12,725 nt of DNA from JBEIJQ01 sp040380145. Its GTDB lineage: Bacteria; Bacteroidota; Bacteroidia; Chitinophagales; Saprospiraceae. The stretch is taken from NCBI GenBank assembly GCA_040380145.1, contig JBEIJQ010000092.1, positions 1 to 12,725 of the forward strand, given 5' to 3'. Shown piece after piece: positions 6,568 to 12,725 of the stretch (the stretch's first letter is position 1; every line of letters begins with the position of its first letter). The position numbers were made by a program, and so were the translations under genes. The notes below the pieces were generated by a model that was not told the origin of the DNA, searched no databases, and saw only the letters and a list, made by a program, of their open reading frames with translations.

Positions 6568-8460
6568 ATGTCCAGAAATTCCATCCTTACGCTCTTCATA
6601 ATGGTGGCCTGTTCCACATTTGTGTGGGCCCAGCCGATCAAAGGCCGTGTTATCGATCAAGTATATGATCCGCTTCCGGCAGCCGACGAAGTCGTCTCCA
6701 AAAGGTACAAAAAGACCCACGAAGAGTGGAAATCCGGCGACTATCCCTTCCCGGGCAAACCCAAAGACATGTGGTCGATCGGCCTCAACGCGGGCACTTT
6801 CTTTGTTTCGGGCGATGTTGCGGGCGACTTCGGATGGGGCGCCGGTCTGCAAGTCCGCAAATCCATCGGGTATGCCGCTTCGCTCCGGGCCAGTTATTTT
6901 TATGGCAGCGCAACCGGTCTCAACTACAAGCCGCAGACCAACCCGGTGTCTATCAGCCGCAACGATGTGCTGAATTCTGCAACGGGGCTCGGATACAAGA
7001 GCACCATGTTCTACAATTACAAGACCAACTACCACCAAGCATCGTTCGATATTCTGCTGAACTTGAACAATATCCTGTTCCACCAGCGCCGCAATATCGT
7101 AGCTCCCTTCCTGGGGGCCGGTCTGGGCCTCAACATGTACACCACTTATTACGATGCCCTCGACGCCAACGGAAATATCTACGAGTCCCAATTCGAAGCC
7201 ATCCCCCTGCCAGGCGACCCCGGCTATGGCGATCGCTCGACCGTGCGCGATGCCCTGCGAGGCATCTTGGACGGCGATTACGAAACCCTCGCCGAACAAA
7301 ACGAAGGTTTCAACATCCAGATCGGCAACAATGTGATCAATCCCACGGTCAACTTGGTGGCCGGCGTGGACTTCCGCCTCAGCAAACGCCTCTCTCTCAC
7401 CATCATGCACCAAGCCCTGCTGACCATCGGCGACGACTTGGTGGACGGACTGCAGTGGTCCGAACAGGGCGACATGACCCGCCAGATGGATGTTCCCCAC
7501 TTCACTTCCGTCGGTTTGAATTACGCCCTCGGCAATGCTAGGAAAAATGTCGAACCCAAATGGTTCGTCAACCCCTACAACGAACCCGCCCAAAAACTGG
7601 CGGAGAATTCCAACCGCCTCGACGAGGTCAACCAGTTCTTGGCCGACGACGACAAAGACGGAGTGCCCAACGGTCTCGACAAAGAAGCCAATACGCCCCC
7701 GGACGCAGAGGTGAATGTCCGTGGCGAAACCCTCGACAGCGATGAGGACGGCGTGCCCAACCACCTCGACAAAGAGAAATTCTCTCCTCCTGGTTTCCCC
7801 ATAGATCCGGCGACCGGCGTAGCCCAACAGCCTACTTACACCACGGCTCCTGACGTGATCAAACTGGCAGACGAACGCTATCTCAAAAATGAAGACTGCG
7901 AACGCTGCGGCGGAGGCAAAGGCACTCTCACCGACTGGTTCCTGCCGATGATCCACTTCGATTTGGACAAATATGCCATCAAACAGGATTTTGTTCCCGA
8001 ACTGAGGTACGTCGCCACCGTGATGCAGAAATACACCGACATCAAAATCGTGGTCCATGGCCATACGGACGTGCGCAACACCGATTGCTACAATGAAAGG
8101 CTGTCGTTCAATCGCGCCCAAACGGCCATCGATTTTCTGGTCAACACCTATGGGATCTCCCGCGACCGCCTGATCCTCAAGTTCGGCGGCGAGAAAGTTA
8201 ATCTCGTCAAAAACGCCAACAACGAATCCGGCCACTACCTCAACCGCCGCGTGGAATTCGCCGTGGCGACTCCCGCCGATGTAAATATGGAATCGCCCAA
8301 GTGCGATGCCAAACCGGCCCCAGCTCCCAAAACGGAAAAGCAAAAGCCAGCCACCGACAAGCAGCCCGAAGGCGGCAAGGACAAACCGGCCAAGCAGCCG
8401 GCTCCGGAAAAGCCCGCCAAAAAGGCCATTCCGGAAAAACAGCCTGCCGGCAAACAATAA
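6568..8460 (+). CDS. OmpA-family outer-membrane protein with TSP3 calcium repeats and a basic C-terminal tail
   Basis: A 630-residue envelope protein. Starting at ATG 6568 gives a clean signal peptide (1-22, ending VWAQ); upstream starts at 6511 or 6523 would bury it. Residues about 65-330 look like an outer-membrane beta-barrel (alternating aromatic/Gly strands such as WSIGLNAGTFFVSGD and APFLGAGLGLNMY). Two thrombospondin type 3-like calcium motifs follow, DDDKDGVPNGLD (360-371) and DSDEDGVPNHLD (390-401). A CxxC (444, 447) comes next. The OmpA peptidoglycan-binding domain spans about 462-567: IHFDLD, HGHTD with Asp501, LSFNRAQ with Arg516 (the residues that hold diaminopimelate in OmpA) and NRRVEF. 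The protein does not end there: about 50 further residues are rich in Lys, Pro, Gln and Ala. Inferred role: anchoring the outer membrane to peptidoglycan. A strong terminator follows. Confidence 0.93.
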   Translation: MSRNSILTLFIMVACSTFVWAQPIKGRVIDQVYDPLPAADEVVSKRYKKTHEEWKSGDYPFPGKPKDMWSIGLNAGTFFVSGDVAGDFGWGAGLQVRKSIGYAASLRASYFYGSATGLNYKPQTNPVSISRNDVLNSATGLGYKSTMFYNYKTNYHQASFDILLNLNNILFHQRRNIVAPFLGAGLGLNMYTTYYDALDANGNIYESQFEAIPLPGDPGYGDRSTVRDALRGILDGDYETLAEQNEGFNIQIGNNVINPTVNLVAGVDFRLSKRLSLTIMHQALLTIGDDLVDGLQWSEQGDMTRQMDVPHFTSVGLNYALGNARKNVEPKWFVNPYNEPAQKLAENSNRLDEVNQFLADDDKDGVPNGLDKEANTPPDAEVNVRGETLDSDEDGVPNHLDKEKFSPPGFPIDPATGVAQQPTYTTAPDVIKLADERYLKNEDCERCGGGKGTLTDWFLPMIHFDLDKYAIKQDFVPELRYVATVMQKYTDIKIVVHGHTDVRNTDCYNERLSFNRAQTAIDFLVNTYGISRDRLILKFGGEKVNLVKNANNESGHYLNRRVEFAVATPADVNMESPKCDAKPAPAPKTEKQKPATDKQPEGGKDKPAKQPAPEKPAKKAIPEKQPAGKQ

Positions 8461-8480
8461 ACATAAGGTCCAATTTATCG

Positions 8481-8515
8481 AGCGGGCCGTCCATCTGGAC
8501 GGCCCGCTTTTTTTT
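8481..8515 (+). terminator. Strong intrinsic terminator after the OmpA-family gene
   Basis: A perfect 12-bp inverted repeat (AGCGGGCCGTCC at 8481-8492, GGACGGCCCGCT at 8497-8508) encloses an ATCT tetraloop and runs directly into eight T residues (8508-8515). It lies 20 bases after the stop codon, so it ends the OmpA transcript and separates it from the next gene. Confidence 0.95.
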
Positions 8516-8581
8516 GGGAGGATCTTACAAACATCATTTTTTTGACTGCGTTTGGTCAGTGTGCCCAGCTCCTCGATTGTT

Positions 8582-8589
8582 TATTTTTG
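8582..8589 (+). promoter_or_regulatory. Candidate -7 element for the NADP oxidoreductase gene
   Basis: TATTTTTG matches the TAnnTTTG consensus exactly, 73 bases upstream of ATG 8663 and 66 bases past the terminator. TTTG copies at 8541-8544 and 8551-8554 lie too far away (27 bases or more) for a standard -33 element, so this is only a candidate. Confidence 0.35.
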
Positions 8590-8662
8590 TGGAAATGAAA
8601 AGCCATCGGTAGAGCGGTTTCCTGCTTGCTTTTTTTCATCAAACAAAAAACAATATAATCCC

Positions 8663-9301
8663 ATGAAAATCGGTATTCTGGGCTCCGGCGTCGTGGGCCA
8701 ACAATTGGGCCAGGGATTTCTTCGCCTCGGCCACGAGGTGATGATCGGCACTCGGCATCCCCATAAATTGGATACTTGGCTGGAAATCGCCGGAGAAAAG
8801 GCACTCTTGGGTACTTTTGAGGCTACCGCCAAGTTCGGCGAATTGCTCGTCGTGGCCATCAAGTGGTCGGGACTGCAGCAGGCTCTTGAAATGGCCGGCC
8901 CCGGCCACTTTTCGGGAAAGGTCGTCATCGATACCACCAATCCTTTGGATTCTACCGCCCAACCGCCGCGGTTCATCGCAACACAAGGCCATTCTGCTGG
9001 TGAAACAGTGCAAAGGCTCCTCCCCACGGCCCAAGTCGTCAAGGCTTTCAATACCGTTTCGGCCTACACGATGTGCAACCCGGTGCTCGACGAAGGGGTG
9101 CCCGATCTGTTCGTGTGCGGCAACGACGACAGGGCCAAACAACTCGTGTCCATTTTTGCCCGAGAATGGAAATGGCACAGCGTGATAGATTTGGGCGGCA
9201 TCGAAGAGGCCTTTTTTCAAGAGGCACTGGCCCACATTTGGATCCAATATGGTTACCGCAACAACAGCTGGACCCACGCCTTCAAGTTGCTGCGCAAGTG
9301 A
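8663..9301 (+). CDS. NADPH-dependent F420-reductase-like (NADP oxidoreductase) protein
   Basis: A 212-residue single-domain dinucleotide-binding protein of the 'NADP oxidoreductase, coenzyme F420-dependent' family. The N-terminus MKIGILGSGVVGQQLGQGF carries the GxGxxG loop (7-12). IGTRHPHK (28-35) supplies Thr30, Arg31 and Lys35 where family members bind the 2'-phosphate of NADP, so NADP(H) preference is inferred. VVIDTTNPL (87-95) and QVVKAFNTVSA (124-134) are the other hallmark motifs. The start is ATG 8663 because the Rossmann strand begins at once; the upstream extension in the same frame has no similarity to the family. Bacteroidota are not generally known to make F420, so the true electron acceptor is unknown. 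Transcribed alone, it converges on the amidase gene with 75 bases between them; no clear terminator is visible in that gap. Confidence 0.88.
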   Translation: MKIGILGSGVVGQQLGQGFLRLGHEVMIGTRHPHKLDTWLEIAGEKALLGTFEATAKFGELLVVAIKWSGLQQALEMAGPGHFSGKVVIDTTNPLDSTAQPPRFIATQGHSAGETVQRLLPTAQVVKAFNTVSAYTMCNPVLDEGVPDLFVCGNDDRAKQLVSIFAREWKWHSVIDLGGIEEAFFQEALAHIWIQYGYRNNSWTHAFKLLRK

Positions 9302-9376
9302 ACTGGTCCCAAGTCACGGGGTATAATTCATCCCAAAATTGTCATTAGACTTTTTTCAACCTTCCCAACCAGAGGT

Positions 9377-10522
9377 TCATGGTTTCCTGTTGGCCTCCTC
9401 CCAAGAAATGCGCCGGCCGTTGCTATAAGGGACCAACAGCGCATCGGGAAAGCCGTTGCGCTGCCAATACTCTTGCCCGTCCAGTGCCGATTCGTACTTT
9501 TCGTGCGGTCCAGTCAGGTACACGTGGTGCTTTTCGACCTTCTCTGAAATCAGTTTGGGAACGTTCAACCATACGCCCTCCCGAATCGAAAGCGGAATTT
9601 CCGAACTGGCCAACTGGACGTACCAAACGATTGGGTCTGTTGACTGGGCGGCCACCGGTAGATTGGAGGGCGCGGTCGTTTGTTGAGTCGTTGGCGAGGG
9701 GGCAGGTCTGTCGATGTTGGGGGCCGATCGGCCCTCGATGGCGGTTTTGTATTGACGAAAGGCTTCCACGATGGATGCGGCCAGTTGGATCTGCCCGGCT
9801 TCGGAGCCGAGGTATTTTTCTTCGGTCGGATTGCTCAGGTAACCCACTTCGATCAGGGCACTCGGCATGGTTGTTTTGCGCAGCACCACAAAGCCTGCCT
9901 GCATTACGCCCCGAGAGGGCCGCCCGGCCCTTTTTTTCAGGCACTCGTCCACCAATGTGGCAAATATCAAGCTCTTTTCTATATTGGCGTTCTGGAACAT
10001 CGAGAGCAGGATGTGCCCTGCCGGTGATTCCGGATTGTAACCGTCGTATTTTTTGACATAGCCGTCTTCGAACAATACGGCTTCGTTTTCCCGTTTGGCA
10101 ACCTCCAAGTTTTCTTCCAACACGTGGTTGCCCATCACGAAAGTCTCGGTCCCGCTGACCGAGTTTTTGTGGTGGGCAATCGCGTTGCAATGAATGGACA
10201 AAAACAGATCGGCTCCATTTTCGTTGGCGATCTCCGCTCTTCTGTCCAACTCTACGAACACATCTTCGCTCCGCGTGTAGATCACCTTGACATTCGGAAA
10301 CAGTCGCTGTATGCCTTGTCCCACTTTGAGTGCAATGGACAGGGCAATGTCCTTTTCTTTGAAATCAAGACCCACGCAACCAGGATCGCGCCCCCCGTGC
10401 CCCGCATCTATGACCACGGTGCGCACGCGGGCCTCTTTTTCAGATTGTGCCGGTGCGGAAAAAGGTATGACCCAGAAAAACAGCAGACAGATGCAGGCCG
10501 CCAAAACGGTGGATCGGTTCAT
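9377..10522 (-). CDS. N-acetylmuramoyl-L-alanine amidase (Amidase_3) with SPOR-like C-terminal domain
   Basis: A 381-residue exported zinc amidase that cleaves the bond between MurNAc and the stem peptide of peptidoglycan. Signal peptide: residues 1-26 (ends SAPAQ). The catalytic domain (about 33-258) holds VVIDAGHGGRDPG with zinc ligand His42, Glu56 in FKEKDIA, His111 in LSIHCNA, and catalytic Glu225 in ALIEVGYLSN. The stretch about 132-190, between His111 and Glu225, matches the position of the regulatory helix in AmiA/B/C-type enzymes that must be displaced for activity. A Pro/Thr/Gln linker (266-290) leads to WYVQLASSEIPL and a segment to about 366 that resembles a SPOR domain, which binds denuded septal glycan; this part is less certain. 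The gene sits 65 bases downstream of the SPFH gene on the same strand without a recognisable promoter between them, so co-transcription is likely. A role in cell separation is inferred. Confidence 0.93.
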   Translation of the reverse strand: MNRSTVLAACICLLFFWVIPFSAPAQSEKEARVRTVVIDAGHGGRDPGCVGLDFKEKDIALSIALKVGQGIQRLFPNVKVIYTRSEDVFVELDRRAEIANENGADLFLSIHCNAIAHHKNSVSGTETFVMGNHVLEENLEVAKRENEAVLFEDGYVKKYDGYNPESPAGHILLSMFQNANIEKSLIFATLVDECLKKRAGRPSRGVMQAGFVVLRKTTMPSALIEVGYLSNPTEEKYLGSEAGQIQLAASIVEAFRQYKTAIEGRSAPNIDRPAPSPTTQQTTAPSNLPVAAQSTDPIVWYVQLASSEIPLSIREGVWLNVPKLISEKVEKHHVYLTGPHEKYESALDGQEYWQRNGFPDALLVPYSNGRRISWEEANRKP

Positions 10523-10587
10523 AAAGGTTGTTCGCGGCCGATCAAATGGGCCGTCTTCGTAAAACAGTGGCGGAATCAGAACAGTCC

Positions 10588-11517
10588 TTACTTGTTCCGG
10601 CTGCTGAAATCTGCTTGGTTGAGCGCCATCATTTCTTTGAGGGTTTTCTGCATGCCGTCAACGGAACCGTCCAAGAAAATGATGTTGCCCTTGCCGTGCT
10701 CGGAAAAATTCTTGACGGCTTCCGTCCACATCGAGAAAAGGATGACCGAGGTGTCGAGGTTGGCGTCCTTCATTTCGCGGGCAGCTTGGGACATGCCCCG
10801 GGCCACTTCCTCGCGGAAAAGGGCCACGGCTTGGCCGCGCATGCGTGCCGCTTCGCGCTCGGCCTCGGCGGAGATCTTGATCGCGTTGCCCTCGGCTTCC
10901 GCCGCCTTGGTCTTGGTGATCAACAGCGCTTGGCCTTCGTTCTCCGCCGCAGCCTTGAGGTTGTTGGAGGCCACGACCTGTGCCATGGAATCCATCACGG
11001 CCTTGTCGAAGGCGATGTCGTTGACTTGCAGGTCGATCAGGTGGTAGCCCCACTCCTCGAGGGTGTGGTCGAGGTGGCTTTTGACCTCTTCCACGATCTC
11101 ACGGCGCAGGGAAAGCACTTCCGCTTGGCGCTTGGTGGCCACGAACGCCCGCACCGATCCTTCCACCGAGCGGATGAGGGCCTGCATGAAATTCTTTTCG
11201 TCGATGAATTTGAAAGCCACGTTCTTGATGGTCTCCTCGTCTTGGTTGACCACGGCGTACAGCACCATCGCGGTGAAATGCACGTTCGCTTGGTCGATGG
11301 TCACGGCCTGGAAGCCCAATTCGACGGAGCGGTTCTGGATGGAAATCCGACGGAAAATGGTTTCGATGAAAGGTATCTTGAAGTTGAGACCCGGACGAAG
11401 CATGCGGCTGTATTTGCCGAATACGGTCATGACGGCCACGGTGCCTTGTTGAACGGTGACAAAAGACGAGAGAATGGCCAGTGCGACCAAACCGATGAGA
11501 ATTAGAGTGAAATTCAT
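10588..11517 (-). CDS. SPFH/Band 7 (stomatin/prohibitin/HflK-like) membrane protein
   Basis: A 309-residue protein with one N-terminal transmembrane segment (about 3-20), then the SPFH domain opening VQQGTVAVMTVFGKYSRML-RPGLNFKIPF (22-50), typical of stomatin/prohibitin-like proteins. Residues about 180-250 are rich in Ala and Glu with KAAEAEG and ISAEAEREAARMRG, the coiled-coil region through which these proteins form large rings or membrane microdomains. The C-terminus (279-309) is short. Family members scaffold membrane proteases or organise lipid domains; the partner here is unknown. No NfeD-like or FtsH-like gene is adjacent. The likely downstream partner in the transcript is the amidase. 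The start ATG follows an A/T-rich leader without a Shine-Dalgarno sequence and lies 38 bases after an exact -7 element. Confidence 0.93.
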   Translation of the reverse strand: MNFTLILIGLVALAILSSFVTVQQGTVAVMTVFGKYSRMLRPGLNFKIPFIETIFRRISIQNRSVELGFQAVTIDQANVHFTAMVLYAVVNQDEETIKNVAFKFIDEKNFMQALIRSVEGSVRAFVATKRQAEVLSLRREIVEEVKSHLDHTLEEWGYHLIDLQVNDIAFDKAVMDSMAQVVASNNLKAAAENEGQALLITKTKAAEAEGNAIKISAEAEREAARMRGQAVALFREEVARGMSQAAREMKDANLDTSVILFSMWTEAVKNFSEHGKGNIIFLDGSVDGMQKTLKEMMALNQADFSSRNK

Positions 11518-11555
11518 GAAAAACTTATTTTGTTGGTTGAAATTGAAACAATTCT

Positions 11556-11563
11556 CAAAGATA
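11556..11563 (-). promoter_or_regulatory. Candidate -7 element for the SPFH-amidase transcript
   Basis: On the minus strand TATCTTTG is an exact match to TAnnTTTG, 38 bases upstream of the SPFH start codon. The -33 element is poor (only a TTCG about 22 bases upstream). The position fits a promoter for the SPFH gene and, by read-through, the amidase. Confidence 0.45.
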
Positions 11564-11685
11564 ATGGCCTGAAATTGTTTTGGGGCGAATTGGTCGATTT
11601 TTTTCTGCGGTTGCCGTTTTCCAAGATTTCAGCCTATGAAAACGGGCTTCAAAAAGTTGCGGCGTGCCGAAAAGAATGGCAAATC

Positions 11686-11698
11686 ATTTCCGGGAAAT
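11686..11698. other. 13-base dyad in the gap upstream of the SPFH gene
   Basis: ATTTCC, a central G and GGAAAT form a perfect short inverted repeat in the 249-base gap between the cation transporter and the SPFH gene. It could be a regulator site or chance. It has no T-run on either side that would make it a terminator. Apart from this and the -7 element I see nothing definite in the gap. Confidence 0.25.
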
Positions 11699-11766
11699 CA
11701 GTATGTCCCCGAGCAGTTCGTTGTCGCAGAAAATCTGTTGTCCCTGCAAGAAGTACTTTCCTCTCC

Positions 11767-12725
11767 TTACAGCCCGTGTTTCTGGTTGGACACCGCATTG
11801 TCCAGATCCCAAGTCAACAATTCGCGGAGGGGCTCTGAGCGGACGGGGCAGTTTTGTTTGTCGCAGATCTTGCAGGAGGTGGGCACACAGGGATCGGCGT
11901 GGATGAAGATCTCGATGGACTGCTCGTGTTGTTGGGTCAAGAGCAACCGGATATCTTCGATCTCTTGGTGTCCCTCGTCCACGGTGAGGTAGCGGGGCAG
12001 GGTCACATGGCAATCAATGTGCAGGTTGGGACCGTACCGGATCACGCGGAGGTTGTGGAGGTCTATCCAGTTTTCGCGGCGGTTTTTGGACACGATGCCG
12101 AGCAGGTTGCGGATCACCTCGAAATCGGCGGCATCGAGGATGCCGTTGATGGAGCGCTGGACTTCCCGGTAGCCCGTCACGATGATCACGAAGGCAAACA
12201 GGATGGCCACGACGCTGTCGAGCCACCAAACTTCGGTGAACCAGATCAGTCCGAGGCCGACGAGCAGGCCGGCGGAGCTCCACGCGTCGCTTTGGAGGTG
12301 CTTGCCGGAGGTGATCATGGCCGGGGAATTGTTGGCCTTGCCCCTTTTTTCCAAGATAAGGCCCATCAGCAGGTTGGCGAGGCCCGCGCCCAAGGTGAGC
12401 AGGATACCGTAATCCAGGCTTTTCAAGGCTTGGGGCTCGAGCAGGCGCTGGATGGATTGGTAGATGATCGCGAGGCCGGCCATCAGGATCAGTCCACCCT
12501 CGAAACCGGAGGAGAGGAACTCCACCTTGCCGTGTCCGTAGGGATGCTCCTTGTCCTTTGGCCGGCTCGAGAGCCACAGCGCATAGGCCGAGAACAGGCC
12601 TCCGACCACGTTGACTATGGATTCCATCGCGTCCGATAGAATGGCCGTGGAGCCGGTGAGCAGATAGGCGAGGAATTTGCCCGCCATCAACAGGACGCCG
12701 AAGCCGACGATCAGGAATTGGAGTC
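11767..12725 (-). CDS. Cation diffusion facilitator (CDF) family transporter, N-terminus outside the window
   Basis: The frame is open through the right edge; the visible residues LQFLIVGFGVL before the first ATG (12685-12687) continue transmembrane helix 1, so the true start lies beyond base 12725. Counting from the codon at 12688-12690, helix 2 has SDAMESIVNVVGG (19-31), then the loop RPKDKEHPYGHGKVEF (43-58) diagnostic of CDF antiporters, and helix 5 has HLQSD (131-135). The cytosolic C-terminal domain starts near 175 with NLHIDCHVTLP (222-232). It ends in a cysteine cluster C-x4-C-x2-C-x4-C (268, 273, 276, 281), a possible metal site. CDF proteins export divalent metal ions (Zn, Mn, Fe, Co) in exchange for protons. 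The helix 2 metal ligands look like Glu23 and Asn27 instead of the usual His/Asp and Asp, so the substrate is open. No terminator is evident after the stop. Confidence 0.92.
   Translation of the reverse strand, partial: LQFLIVGFGVLLMAGKFLAYLLTGSTAILSDAMESIVNVVGGLFSAYALWLSSRPKDKEHPYGHGKVEFLSSGFEGGLILMAGLAIIYQSIQRLLEPQALKSLDYGILLTLGAGLANLLMGLILEKRGKANNSPAMITSGKHLQSDAWSSAGLLVGLGLIWFTEVWWLDSVVAILFAFVIIVTGYREVQRSINGILDAADFEVIRNLLGIVSKNRRENWIDLHNLRVIRYGPNLHIDCHVTLPRYLTVDEGHQEIEDIRLLLTQQHEQSIEIFIHADPCVPTSCKICDKQNCPVRSEPLRELLTWDLDNAVSNQKHGL

Noticed and set aside
6505..8457. 650-codon open frame on the minus strand opposite the OmpA gene
   Set aside because: Antisense mirror of a certain gene; its Val/Gly/His-rich composition is typical of a reversed coding frame, and the strong + strand terminator and signal peptide support the other strand.
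9302..9376. Possible bidirectional terminator between the converging oxidoreductase and amidase genes
   Set aside because: Only 3-4 base stems can be drawn and the T-run is not next to any of them.
10528..11505. 325-codon plus-strand open frame opposite the SPFH gene
   Set aside because: Antisense to a clear SPFH protein; no recognisable motifs.
11530..11992. Two small plus-strand open frames (102 and 118 codons) in and beyond the gap upstream of the SPFH gene
   Set aside because: They overlap the certain CDF coding region on the other strand and show no family signature; the part inside the gap is too short to judge.

Overview
The window looks like a chromosomal segment of a fairly GC-rich member of the Bacteroidota, most plausibly a Saprospiria/Chitinophagia-type lineage. 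Four things point there. A giant secreted protein has the 'FYRDC ... ECCRN ... RRDMQ' N-terminal region and Ig/PKD-like repeats typical of gliding-motility/type IX secretion (T9SS) substrates. An OmpA protein carries thrombospondin type 3 calcium repeats. Start codons lack Shine-Dalgarno sequences. Several genes are preceded by matches to the Bacteroidota promoter TTTG-N19-TAnnTTTG. The taxonomic call is an inference; there is no rRNA or marker gene here.

Layout. Bases 1-4917 (minus strand) are one uninterrupted reading frame of 1639 codons that runs off the left edge: the N-terminal part of a giant secreted, repeat-rich surface protein. A 235-base divergent intergenic region follows, with a good promoter for the giant gene. 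Bases 5153-6385 (+) encode a Glu/Leu/Phe/Val-type amino acid dehydrogenase. Bases 6568-8460 (+) encode an OmpA-family outer-membrane protein that ends at a textbook intrinsic terminator (8481-8515). Bases 8663-9301 (+) encode a small NADP-binding oxidoreductase of the F420-reductase-like family. On the minus strand, converging on it, lie an N-acetylmuramoyl-L-alanine amidase with a SPOR-like tail (9377-10522), an SPFH/Band 7 membrane protein (10588-11517) and a cation diffusion facilitator cut by the right edge (11767-12725).

How they fit together. The cell-envelope theme is strong: a secreted adhesin-like protein, a peptidoglycan-anchored outer-membrane protein, a peptidoglycan hydrolase and a membrane-scaffold SPFH protein. 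The SPFH and amidase genes are 65 bases apart with no visible promoter between them and are probably co-transcribed. The two dehydrogenase/reductase genes look like independent housekeeping genes. No mobile element, CRISPR array, tRNA or rRNA was recognised. No gap between genes exceeds about 250 bases. I did not find a convincing undescribed multi-gene system. The most unusual items are the modular repeat architecture of the giant protein, the basic Lys/Pro/Gln tail of the OmpA protein and the atypical metal-site residues of the cation transporter.
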